A DNA stretch of 8,975 bases from Steroidobacteraceae bacterium (GCA_013044085.1 JABEVI010000144.1:1-8975); one strand, 5' to 3'; numbered from the stretch's first letter, positions 1-6,621 are shown. A program made the numbers and translations. Notes: generated from the sequence alone by a model not told the origin.

Positions 1-1
1 C

Positions 2-394
2 ACCGAGGTCTGGCTCAAGGTCGTCGTCGCCGTGACCAGCCTTTGCCCCTGCTCCAAGACGATCTCCAGCTACGGCGCCCACAACCAGCGTTCGCACATC
101 ACGATCACCGCCAGGATCAGCGAACACATGTGGCTCGAGGAATTGATCGACATCGCCGAGAAACAGGCCTCGTGCGAGCTGTACAGCATGTTGAAGCGCG
201 TCGACGAGAAGTACGTGACCGAACGCGCCTATGACAACCCGAAGTTCGTCGAGGATATCGTCCGCGACGTCGCCGTTGCGTTGAACGACGAGGCGCGGGT
301 CGCCGCCTACGTGGTCGAGGCGGAGAATTTCGAGTCGATCCACAATCATTCCGCCTATGCCATGATCGAGCACGACAAGGCGAAGGCGGACTAG
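2..394 (+). CDS. folE2: GTP cyclohydrolase FolE2, C-terminal part (5' end outside window)
   Basis: This is the last 130 residues of a type 2 GTP cyclohydrolase I, which converts GTP to dihydroneopterin triphosphate, the first step of folate synthesis (and of queuosine where that pathway exists). The frame is open to the left edge, so the start lies outside the window. Visible family signatures are CPCSK at fragment residues 15-19, HNQRSH at 27-32, the Cys-Glu pair at 58-59 and HNH at 114-116. In characterised FolE2 proteins the cysteine, the histidines and the glutamate in such positions form the metal and active site, and all are present here. A GTG inside the fragment (position 32) is not a start, because the family continues upstream with matching residues. 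It ends with TAG and is convergent with the kinase gene, sharing the stop tetranucleotide. FolE2 can work with metals other than zinc and is under Zur control in some bacteria, but its promoter is not visible here. Confidence 0.93.
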   Translation, partial: TEVWLKVVVAVTSLCPCSKTISSYGAHNQRSHITITARISEHMWLEELIDIAEKQASCELYSMLKRVDEKYVTERAYDNPKFVEDIVRDVAVALNDEARVAAYVVEAENFESIHNHSAYAMIEHDKAKAD

Positions 395-1707
395 GAGCGC
401 GCTTCTGCCCGCTGCAGCCGGCCGATCATGCTGCGCAGGAACACCTGATTGAAGCGCAGCTGGCACTCGGCTGATACCTGTTCGAGCAGCGTCGAACTCA
501 CCTTCATCACGATCACCTCACCCTCGGCGGTGATCGTCGCGGTGCGCTTCGCGCCGCGCACGTAGCTCGTTTCGCCGAAGCAGTCGCCTCCCTCGAGGCG
601 TCCGAGCGGCCTGCCGTTGCGCTGCACCGTAACGCCGCCCTGCACGATGATGTAGAAGCGGTCGTCCATCTCGCCTTCCTTGACGATCTCCTCGCCATCG
701 GCGTAGTCCTGCCAGCTGCTCGCCCGCAGCACCTCCCAGATCTCGCTGTGGGAGAACTCGTGGAAGAACCTGAGTCTGCGCAACAGGCTGAACTGTTCCT
801 GCTGGTCGATGCGGTTGTATTGGGCCCGCAACTTCTGGTGCACGCGGGTCAATTCGGCCGCGAAATCGAGCCCGGTCCGGTAGCGCTTCTCCGGGTCCTT
901 CATCAAAGCCATCGCCGTGACGTTCTCGAGCTCCTCCGGGACGTCCTGGCGCAGCGTATGGATCGGCGGCGGCGTCGCGAAGACGATCTGATGCAGCAGC
1001 TTCTGAAGATTCCCGGCCCGGAAGGGGCGCATGCCGGTCAGCAGTTCGTACATGACCGCGCCGAGCGAGTAAAGATCCGAGCGGTTCGTCAACTCGATCG
1101 ACTGAACCTGCTCCGGGGACATGTAGGAGGGGCTTCCGGCGATGCCCTCGATGCGCGAGATGTCCGAGTCGGCGACCAGGGCGATGCCGAAATCGATGAT
1201 GCGCACGTCCGAATCCTGCGTCAGCATGATGTTGCTCGGCTTGATGTCGCGATGGATCACGCCGCGCGTGTGCGCATAGTGCAGGGCCCGTGCCGCCTTG
1301 TAGATGATCTCGACGACATCATCGACGCGCAGCAGATTGTCCGGGCGGCAATACGCCGCCAGAGTGCGCGCCCCGTGCACGTGTTCGGTGACGATGTAAC
1401 AGCGGCCGTCCTCCTCGCCCGCATCGTAGATCGGCAGGATGTTCGGGTGCTGCAGCATGCCGACCATGTGCGCTTCGGAAAGGAACATCTTGCGCGCGAT
1501 CCGCTTGCGGTTGTCGTCCCCGCTCGCCTCGATGTTGTAGACCTTGATCGCGACATCGCGGCCGTAATACGGATCATGCGAGAGGTAGACCACGCCGGTG
1601 CTGCCACGGCCGACCTCATTGATGATCACGTACTTGCCGATCTTGCCGAGCAAGGCCGGCTGGGCGGCCGGCGACGCGGGAAGCGTTTTGGAACGATAGT
1701 TGCTCAA
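391..1707 (-). CDS. Serine/threonine protein kinase with C-terminal cyclic-nucleotide-binding domain
   Basis: A cytosolic Hanks-type Ser/Thr kinase fused to a CNB domain; no membrane segment is seen. Numbering from the TTG start chosen here (438 aa), the glycine loop GRGSTG is at 33-38, the ATP-binding Lys at 55 in VAIK, the helix-C Glu at about 78, the catalytic loop HRDIKPSN at 152-159, DFG at 172-174 and SPE at 197-199. All catalytic residues are intact, and it is an RD kinase. From about 313 to 427 comes a CNB fold with FGE at 377-379 and KRTAT, whose Arg (about 388) matches the phosphate-binding Arg of the CNB cassette, so ligand binding is plausible. The substrate is unknown. The start is uncertain: an in-frame ATG at 1866 would give 491 aa but overlaps thiL by 95 bases, and its first 53 residues are low in recognisable homology. 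TTG at 1707 avoids the overlap but has no clear ribosome site, and TTG at 1653 is a third option. It lies 64 bases after thiL and probably ends that transcript. Confidence 0.9.
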   Translation of the reverse strand: MSNYRSKTLPASPAAQPALLGKIGKYVIINEVGRGSTGVVYLSHDPYYGRDVAIKVYNIEASGDDNRKRIARKMFLSEAHMVGMLQHPNILPIYDAGEEDGRCYIVTEHVHGARTLAAYCRPDNLLRVDDVVEIIYKAARALHYAHTRGVIHRDIKPSNIMLTQDSDVRIIDFGIALVADSDISRIEGIAGSPSYMSPEQVQSIELTNRSDLYSLGAVMYELLTGMRPFRAGNLQKLLHQIVFATPPPIHTLRQDVPEELENVTAMALMKDPEKRYRTGLDFAAELTRVHQKLRAQYNRIDQQEQFSLLRRLRFFHEFSHSEIWEVLRASSWQDYADGEEIVKEGEMDDRFYIIVQGGVTVQRNGRPLGRLEGGDCFGETSYVRGAKRTATITAEGEVIVMKVSSTLLEQVSAECQLRFNQVFLRSMIGRLQRAEARS

Positions 1708-1771
1708 GGGCGGACCGTGTACCGTCGCGCGAACCGTTGTCGATTGCGCGAGAATACTGGGGTGCGCCGAT

Positions 1772-2791
1772 TCAAACTGTGAATTGGGTCGAGGCTCGGG
1801 AAAAGTGCTCGAAGCCGCCCCGGGCCGGCGTAAATGGCCGCCCGTCGAGGGTCCACTCGACGCCATCGGCCTCGCGAAACTCGCCGATCACCGTCAAGGC
1901 GGTCCCGCACGCGGCCGCGGCGGCGGCGAGTTGCGGGACGCGCTCGGGCGGCGCGGCGAGCAGCAACTCATAATCATCGCCGCCCGAAAGCGCCCAGTCG
2001 AGCGCCTGCGCGGGCGTTGCCTGCGCACGCAACGGCGCGGACAGCGGCAGACGCTCGACGCGCACGTGCGCGCCGAGCGCGCTCGCGGCGGCGAATTTCG
2101 ACAGATCACCGGCGAGACCGTCGGAGACGTCCATCGCCGCGCTCGCGATGCCGCGGGCAGCCAGCCCGAAGCTCACGCGCGGCGTCGGGTACTCGAAGCG
2201 TTGCCGCAAAAAGTGCCTCGCCGAGCCCGTTTCCCCCGAGGCGGACTTAGGCGCCGATTGCAGCAGCGCAAGACCCGCCGCGGCGTCGCCAAGGGTGCCG
2301 GTCACGGCGATCACATCCCCGTTCCGTGCGCCGCTGCGCAACAGCGCCTCGCCGCGCGGCACGAAGCCGAGGACCTGCACACTGATGCACAGCGGTCCCA
2401 TGCTCGTATCGCCACCGACGAGCGCGACCCCATGCTGATCGGCCAATGCGAACAGACCCGCGCTGAACGCCTCGAGCCATTCCGGCTGCGCGCTCGGCAG
2501 GGTCAGGGCGAGCGTCGCCCAGGCGGGCGTGGCGCCCATGGCGGCGACGTCGCTCAGGTTCACCGCCAGCGCCCGATGCCCGATCGAACACGGGTCGCTG
2601 CCGACCGGAAAGTGCCGCCCCTCGACGATAGTGTCGACCGCCGCGATCAGATCCGCCCCGGCCGGTACCCGCAGAACCGCCGCGTCGTCGCCGACGCCGA
2701 GGAGCACGCCGCCGCCGTCGGCGGCCGGGCCGGGGCGCGTGAAAAACCGGCGGATCAAATCGAACTCACCGAGCGAAGGCTCGGCACTCAC
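1772..2791 (-). CDS. thiL: Thiamine-monophosphate kinase
   Basis: ThiL phosphorylates thiamine monophosphate with ATP to thiamine diphosphate, the last step of cofactor B1 synthesis, in the cytosol. At 339 aa it is close to the E. coli enzyme. Family motifs appear in order: GEFDLIRRFF at 8-17, GVGDDAAVL at 32-40, VDTIVEGRHF at 52-61, ALAVNLSDVAAMGA at 74-87, VGGDTS at 125-130, MDVSDGLAGDL at 220-230 and SGGDDYELL at 269-277. The Asp-rich Mg-ATP sites are all intact. The GTG start at 2791 is preferred over an ATG 33 bases upstream. It forms a GTGA overlap with the nusB stop, has an AGGTG ribosome site five bases upstream, and places GEF where the family begins. Translation is probably coupled to nusB. 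The neighbours ribH-nusB-thiL match the common gammaproteobacterial order, but the pgpA gene often found after thiL is absent. Confidence 0.96.
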   Translation of the reverse strand: MSAEPSLGEFDLIRRFFTRPGPAADGGGVLLGVGDDAAVLRVPAGADLIAAVDTIVEGRHFPVGSDPCSIGHRALAVNLSDVAAMGATPAWATLALTLPSAQPEWLEAFSAGLFALADQHGVALVGGDTSMGPLCISVQVLGFVPRGEALLRSGARNGDVIAVTGTLGDAAAGLALLQSAPKSASGETGSARHFLRQRFEYPTPRVSFGLAARGIASAAMDVSDGLAGDLSKFAAASALGAHVRVERLPLSAPLRAQATPAQALDWALSGGDDYELLLAAPPERVPQLAAAAAACGTALTVIGEFREADGVEWTLDGRPFTPARGGFEHFSRASTQFTV

Positions 2792-3252
2792 GGCGGCACC
2801 TGGGCATATTCCAGAGGCCGCCACTCACGCGCGGCACGGTCGAGAACCGCATTGATGAATTTATGCGCGTCGGTCGCACCGAAGCGTTTGCTCAACTCGA
2901 GCGCCTCGGCGAGCACGACCCGGTAGGGAAGGTCCGGCCGGCTCTGCAACTCGTACAGACCGAGCCACAGAACGGCGTGTTCGATCGGATCGAGGGCCGG
3001 CGGTGCGATTTCGCTGAAGCGCCCGATCGCCTGATCGAACTCCTCGCGCCGCCCGATCGCGGCCGACAACAACTCGCGGAAATAGTCCCGGTCGACCCTT
3101 TCGGCCTCCGGGTCCTGGTCGAATTCCTGGTGCGCTTCCGTGAAGGGCCCGGGGTTGATCTGGATCCGGTACAAGGCCTGCAAGGCGAGCCGTCGCGCAA
3201 GACTGCGCGCGCGGCGGCCGGTCGCGGCGACCCGCCGGTCGCTCGTCGTCAC
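2788..3252 (-). CDS. nusB: Transcription antitermination factor NusB
   Basis: NusB pairs with NusE (ribosomal protein S10), binds boxA RNA and promotes antitermination in rRNA operons. The 154-residue product is slightly longer than the E. coli protein (139 aa), mainly through an N-terminal basic tail. Recognisable segments are the Arg-rich helix GRRARSLARRLALQALY at 12-28, YFRELL at 57-62, DPIEHAVLWLGLYEL at 88-102, PYRVVLAEALELSKRFG at 109-125 and HKFINAVLDRAA at 130-141. The reading frame continues upstream into ribH sequence without homology. The GTG at 3252 is the only usable start that keeps the basic helix, and it overlaps the ribH stop as GTGA. No Shine-Dalgarno sequence is visible, so translation probably depends on coupling to ribH. 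It in turn overlaps thiL by GTGA. Confidence 0.95.
   Translation of the reverse strand: MTTSDRRVAATGRRARSLARRLALQALYRIQINPGPFTEAHQEFDQDPEAERVDRDYFRELLSAAIGRREEFDQAIGRFSEIAPPALDPIEHAVLWLGLYELQSRPDLPYRVVLAEALELSKRFGATDAHKFINAVLDRAAREWRPLEYAQVPP
2797..2801 (-). promoter_or_regulatory. Ribosome binding site of thiL
   Basis: AGGTG on the minus strand, five bases before the thiL GTG that overlaps the nusB stop. It favours the GTG at 2791 over the ATG 33 bases upstream, which would lengthen ThiL beyond its usual N-terminus. Confidence 0.5.
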
Positions 3253-3731
3253 GTCGCCAGCTTGCGCAGCAGCGCGACCATCTCGATCGCCGTCAAGGCG
3301 GCGTCCGCACCCTTGTTGCCCGCCTTGCCGCCCGCCCGATCGCTCGCCTGTTCGACGGTGTCGGTGGTGAGCACGCCGAAGGCGACCGGCACGCCGCTGT
3401 CGAGCGCGATGCGTGCGAGGCCCGCCGCGCACTCGCCGGCGACGTAGTCGAAATGCGGGGTGTCGCCGCGAATCACCGCGCCGAGCGCGATCAGCGCATC
3501 GTACCGCCCGGAGGCGGCAAGCTTGCGCACGACGATCGGCAGCTCGAACGCTCCCGGCACCCGCACGACATCGATGCCGTCCTTGCCGACGCCGTGCCGG
3601 CCGAGCGCATCGAGCGCCCCGCGCAGCAACGGCTCCACGATGAAGTCGTTGAACCGCGCCGCGACGCACGCCACGCGCAGGTCACGGACCGACAGATCGC
3701 CTTCGATGATCTTGATGTTTTCGCTGGGCAC
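3249..3731 (-). CDS. ribH: 6,7-dimethyl-8-ribityllumazine synthase
   Basis: RibH condenses 5-amino-6-ribitylamino-uracil with 3,4-dihydroxy-2-butanone 4-phosphate to form lumazine, the substrate of riboflavin synthase. The family usually forms pentamers or 60-mer shells. At 160 aa it has the normal length. Key segments are ARFND at 25-29, VPGAFELP at 58-65, GAVIRGDTPHFDYV at 84-97 with the catalytic-type His93, GVLTTDTVEQASDRAG at 119-134, and NKG at 139-141. The GTG at 3731 is chosen because upstream codons have no homology and the family begins near the IKIIEGDL stretch. A weak GGGA lies eight bases before it. The gene follows ribBA after 52 bases, the widest gap inside the riboflavin block, and that gap holds a TATAAT sequence that could give it its own promoter. 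Its stop overlaps the nusB start. Confidence 0.96.
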   Translation of the reverse strand: MPSENIKIIEGDLSVRDLRVACVAARFNDFIVEPLLRGALDALGRHGVGKDGIDVVRVPGAFELPIVVRKLAASGRYDALIALGAVIRGDTPHFDYVAGECAAGLARIALDSGVPVAFGVLTTDTVEQASDRAGGKAGNKGADAALTAIEMVALLRKLAT

Positions 3732-3762
3732 GCAGGAATTCCCGTCGGAGTCAAAGGGGGGG

Positions 3763-3768
3763 ATTATA
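3763..3768 (-). promoter_or_regulatory. Possible -10 element (TATAAT) upstream of ribH
   Basis: On the minus strand the 52-base gap between ribBA and ribH contains an exact TATAAT, in one of the few AT-rich spots of the window. A run of seven C follows immediately, and the ribH GTG lies about 31 bases downstream, a suitable distance for a short leader. The expected -35 position, inside the end of ribBA, reads poorly (GCGAAT at 17-base spacing), so this would be a weak or activator-dependent promoter if real. Confidence 0.3.
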
Positions 3769-3783
3769 AACCCTTGAAGCCGC

Positions 3784-4902
3784 TCATTCGCCGCCGTCGA
3801 CGTAGCCGGTGATCTCGAGGTCGAAGGCGGAAAGTCCTTGCAGCTGCTTCGGCGCACTTAAGACCCGCATGCGCTTCAGGCCGAGATCCGTGAGGATCTG
3901 CGCGCCGATCCCGTAGGTACGGATCACGGTCGCCCCGTGTCCCGCCCCCGGCGCCGGCGCCGGCGGCCGTGCGTCGAGTTGCCGCACGTTCTGCATGAAC
4001 TCGCGCGGACTCTCCTCGGAACGCAGGATCACGATCACGCCCGAGGGCTCGCTCGCGACGCGGCGAATCGCCGCGCGCAGCGGCCATCCGAGCTTGTCGC
4101 TGTGCACGCCGATCACGTCGCGCAGCGTGTCGTTGATGTGCACGCGCACGAGCGGCGGCGGGGCCGAGGCCAAGTCGCCCTTGACGAGCGCGATGTGCAC
4201 GTTCTTGTGGACGTGATCCTCATAACAGCACAGCCGGAAGGAGCCGTATTCGGTCTCGACCGCGCCGTCGTAGATACGCTCGATCGACCGTTCGTTCTGC
4301 AACCGGTAGCGGATCAGATCGGCGATCGTGCCGATCTTCAGCCCGTGCCTCGTCGCGAAGGCCTCGAGGTCGGGCCTACGCGCCATCGTGCCGTCTTCGT
4401 TCAGAATCTCGACGATCACCGCCGCGGGCATGAAGCCGGCGAGCCGCGCCAGATCGCAGCCGGCCTCGGTGTGTCCGGCCCGGGTCAGGACGCCGCCCGG
4501 CTGCGCCATCAGCGGAAAGATGTGCCCCGGCTGGCGCAGATCCTCCGGCTTCGCCTCGGGGGCCACCGCGGCGCGGATCGTCTGCGCCCGGTCGTGCGCG
4601 GAGATGCCGGTCGTCACACCCTCCGCCGCCTCGATCGAGAGCGTGAAATTCGTCCGGTGCTGGCTGTCGGTGTCGCTCACCATCAGCGGCAGACGCAGCT
4701 GCCGGCAGCGCTCGCGCGTCAACGTCAGGCAGATCAGGCCGCGTCCGTACCGGGCCATGAAATTGACGTCCTCGGCGCGCGCGCAGGCGGCGGCGATCAC
4801 CAGATCGCCCTCGTTCTCACGGTCTTCATCGTCCATGATGACGACCATTCGTCCGGCGCGCAGATCGCCCAGAATCTCATCGATCGTATTGAATCCGGTC
4901 AT
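3784..4902 (-). CDS. ribBA: 3,4-dihydroxy-2-butanone 4-phosphate synthase with degenerate GTP-cyclohydrolase-II-like domain (RibBX type)
   Basis: The N-terminal half (about 1-205) is a complete DHBP synthase that turns ribulose 5-phosphate into the four-carbon precursor of riboflavin plus formate. It carries DDEDRENEGDL at 24-34, GHIFPL at 126-131, GVLTRAGHTEAGCDLARLAG at 137-156 and EILNEDGTMAR at 165-175. The C-terminal half (about 217-372) aligns with GTP cyclohydrolase II at RVH (253-255) and at YGIGAQILTDLGLKRMRVL (330-348). The three zinc cysteines expected near 258, 269 and 271 are Asp, Asp and Leu, and the central catalytic stretch is shortened and unlike RibA. Cyclohydrolase II activity is therefore unlikely. 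This matches the RibBX variant known from Proteobacteria. A Pro/Ala/Gly linker occurs at 313-323. The ATG at 4902 lies seven bases after the ribE stop, with only a weak purine stretch as ribosome site. Confidence 0.95.
   Translation of the reverse strand: MTGFNTIDEILGDLRAGRMVVIMDDEDRENEGDLVIAAACARAEDVNFMARYGRGLICLTLTRERCRQLRLPLMVSDTDSQHRTNFTLSIEAAEGVTTGISAHDRAQTIRAAVAPEAKPEDLRQPGHIFPLMAQPGGVLTRAGHTEAGCDLARLAGFMPAAVIVEILNEDGTMARRPDLEAFATRHGLKIGTIADLIRYRLQNERSIERIYDGAVETEYGSFRLCCYEDHVHKNVHIALVKGDLASAPPPLVRVHINDTLRDVIGVHSDKLGWPLRAAIRRVASEPSGVIVILRSEESPREFMQNVRQLDARPPAPAPGAGHGATVIRTYGIGAQILTDLGLKRMRVLSAPKQLQGLSAFDLEITGYVDGGE
3948..3966. repeat. Short GC tandem repeat (unit CCGGCG, about three copies)
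   Basis: Three near-perfect copies of a six-base unit, also self-complementary, lie within ribBA and encode part of the Pro/Ala/Gly linker of the degenerate C-terminal domain (about residues 313-320). It is low-complexity DNA that could vary in copy number in frame; no other role is evident. Confidence 0.45.
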
Positions 4903-4909
4903 GGGGCTG

Positions 4910-5509
4910 TCACTCTCGCTGCGGGTTCGTGAGACGGTCGAGATAGCGTGCGATCAGGTCGACCTCGACGTTCACGCCGTCTCCGACCGCGAGTTCGCCG
5001 AGCGTCGTCTCGGCCTGGGTGTGCGGGATCACGTTGACGCCGAAGCTCGGACCGTGAACCTCGTTGACGGTCAGACTCACCCCGTCGAGGCAGATCGAGC
5101 CCTTGGTGGCGACGAAACGCGCCAGATCCTCCGGCAGTGCGAAGCGCAGGCGCCACGAGCGGGCATCGGGCGAGACCTCGAGGACCCGGCCGACCGCATC
5201 GACGTGACCGCTCACCAGATGTCCGCCGAGCGCATCACCGGCGCGCAGGCTCGGCTCGAGGTTCACCCGCGCGCCGGTGCGCAGCGCGCCGAAAGTGGTC
5301 TTGGCGAGCGTCTCGCCGGAAACGTCGGCGTAGAACGCACCGGGCTGCTGACGCGTGACCGTGAGGCAGACCCCCTGGACGGCGATGCTGTCACCCACGG
5401 CCAGCCGCTCGACGCCGCCGCCACGCGCGGCGACGCCGATCTCGAGGTCGCCGCCGCGCGCATTCACCTCGGCGATCTGCCCGACCGTGGTTACGATTCC
5501 GGTGAACAT
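4910..5509 (-). CDS. ribE: Riboflavin synthase, alpha subunit
   Basis: This enzyme dismutates two molecules of 6,7-dimethyl-8-ribityllumazine to riboflavin and the pyrimidine that RibH reuses. It is called ribC in E. coli. The 199-aa product has the typical two tandem lumazine-binding barrels. The first starts at MFTGIV and includes GVCLTV at 46-51 with Cys48. The second includes GGHLVSGHVD at 95-104, DGVSLTVN at 142-149 and IPHTQAETTL at 161-170. The tail VDLIARYLDRL (183-193) contains the conserved Asp184. The ATG at 5509 is certain because MFTGIV is the near-invariant N-terminus. It overlaps the end of ribD by 19 bases. The purine run AAGGGG sits about 11 bases upstream, rather far for a ribosome site, so coupling to ribD probably helps. 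ribBA follows after seven bases. Confidence 0.97.
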   Translation of the reverse strand: MFTGIVTTVGQIAEVNARGGDLEIGVAARGGGVERLAVGDSIAVQGVCLTVTRQQPGAFYADVSGETLAKTTFGALRTGARVNLEPSLRAGDALGGHLVSGHVDAVGRVLEVSPDARSWRLRFALPEDLARFVATKGSICLDGVSLTVNEVHGPSFGVNVIPHTQAETTLGELAVGDGVNVEVDLIARYLDRLTNPQRE

Positions 5510-6621
5510 GATCGATGTTGCCCCTTCGGTTGCAGAATCAAGCGTACGTCGCCGCCGACGCGGCGCAGGTCGGTGAATTCCATCTCCTCGACCGACGACA
5601 CGCCAGGCGCACCGCGCAGCTCGGCGAGCGGCGGCGCATCGGCACCGAGCAGGCTCGGCGCGACGTACAGGATCCACTCATCGACGAGCCGCGCCGCAAG
5701 CCAGGCCGCCGCCAGCCGCGGACCGCATTCGACCCACAATTCATTGACCTCGAGCGCGGCAAGCCGCGCAAGCGCCGCGCTCAAGTCGAGGCCGCCGCCG
5801 GCACCACGCGCCAGCGTCTCGATGCGCACGCCGGCGGGGCGGCGCGCACCGACCGCGCCGGGGTCCGCATCCTCGGCCGCGAACACGAGCGCGCCGCCCC
5901 CTGCGAACACCCTGGCATCCGGCGCGCAAGACAGCGCGGTGTCGAGCACGACGCGCAGCGGCTGACGGACCCAGTCGCCGTAGTTCAGGCGCACGTCGAG
6001 CCGCGGATCATCGGCGCGCACGGTCCCGGCGCCGGTCAGCACCGCGGAGCTGCGCGCGCGCCACGATTGCACGTCGCCGCGCGCCGCCTCGCCGGTGATC
6101 CAGGCCCGCTGCCCGTCGGCCCGTGCGGTCCGGCCGTCCAGACTCATCGCGAGCTTCAATCGCACATACGGGCGCTGCCGTTCGAAGCGCGAAAAAAAAC
6201 CGGGGTTGAGCCGCCGCGCCGCATCGCGCAGTGGCCCGAGCGTCACGTCGATGCCGGCGGCCTGAAGACGCGCGAGGCCCGCACCGGCCACCCGGGGATT
6301 CGGGTCGATTTCGGGGCAGACGACGCGGGTAACGCCGGCGCCGATCAGCGCATCGGCGCACGGCGGCGTGCGGCCCGTATGGCTGCACGGCTCGAGCGTC
6401 ACGTAGGCGGTTGCGCCACGCGCCTCGGATCCGGCGGCGTGCAGCGCCAGCACCTCGGCGTGCGCTTCGCCCGCGCGCCGGTGCCAACCCTCGCCGACGA
6501 CGCGCCCGCCGCGCACCAGCACGCAACCGACCCGCGGGTTCGGGTCGCTCGTGTACAAACCCTGTTCGGCCAGATCGAGGGCCCGGCGCATCCAGGATTC
6601 ATCCTCGGGTGCGCCGTTCAC
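5491..6621 (-). CDS. ribD: Bifunctional riboflavin deaminase/reductase
   Basis: RibD carries out two consecutive steps after GTP cyclohydrolase II: deamination of the diaminopyrimidine ring and NADPH-dependent reduction of the ribose side chain. The N-terminal deaminase (about 8-150) has NPRVGCVLV at 28-36, the zinc motif HAE at 54-56 and LEPCSHTGRTPPC at 76-88 with Cys79 and Cys88, so the zinc site is complete. The reductase domain (about 151-370) has PYVRLKLAMSLDGRTA at 151-166, ITG at 175-177 and GAGTVRADDPRL at about 197-208. Total length 376 aa is normal. The GTG start overlaps the nrdR stop as GTGA and is backed by a strong GAGGAG five bases upstream; the next Met (residue 11) is a weaker choice. 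The gene overlaps ribE at its 3' end. Confidence 0.97.
   Translation of the reverse strand: MNGAPEDESWMRRALDLAEQGLYTSDPNPRVGCVLVRGGRVVGEGWHRRAGEAHAEVLALHAAGSEARGATAYVTLEPCSHTGRTPPCADALIGAGVTRVVCPEIDPNPRVAGAGLARLQAAGIDVTLGPLRDAARRLNPGFFSRFERQRPYVRLKLAMSLDGRTARADGQRAWITGEAARGDVQSWRARSSAVLTGAGTVRADDPRLDVRLNYGDWVRQPLRVVLDTALSCAPDARVFAGGGALVFAAEDADPGAVGARRPAGVRIETLARGAGGGLDLSAALARLAALEVNELWVECGPRLAAAWLAARLVDEWILYVAPSLLGADAPPLAELRGAPGVSSVEEMEFTDLRRVGGDVRLILQPKGQHRSCSPES

Noticed and set aside
395..450. Bidirectional intrinsic terminator around the folE2/kinase junction
   Set aside because: A small GCTGCAGC palindrome is present, but there is no sizeable stem followed by a T-run on either strand.
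1700..2926. Plus-strand open frame of 408 codons opposite thiL
   Set aside because: Arg- and Ala-rich product without motifs, opposite a complete ThiL with all family signatures.
3253..3669. N-terminal extension of NusB reading through ribH
   Set aside because: The extension is a frame-shifted reading of ribH, rich in Arg, while NusB homology starts just after the GTG at 3252.
3732..3857. N-terminal extension of RibH into the end of ribBA
   Set aside because: The extra residues have no similarity to lumazine synthases and overlap the RibBX C-terminus; the family begins near the GTG at 3731.
4903..4909. FMN riboswitch before ribBA
   Set aside because: Only seven bases separate ribE and ribBA, so there is no room for a riboswitch, and no comparable leader exists elsewhere in the cluster.
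4328..5965. Plus-strand open frame of 545 codons opposite ribBA, ribE and ribD
   Set aside because: Its product is rich in Arg, Ala and Ser with no recognisable domain and spans three well-supported genes on the other strand; long antisense frames are expected in GC-rich DNA.
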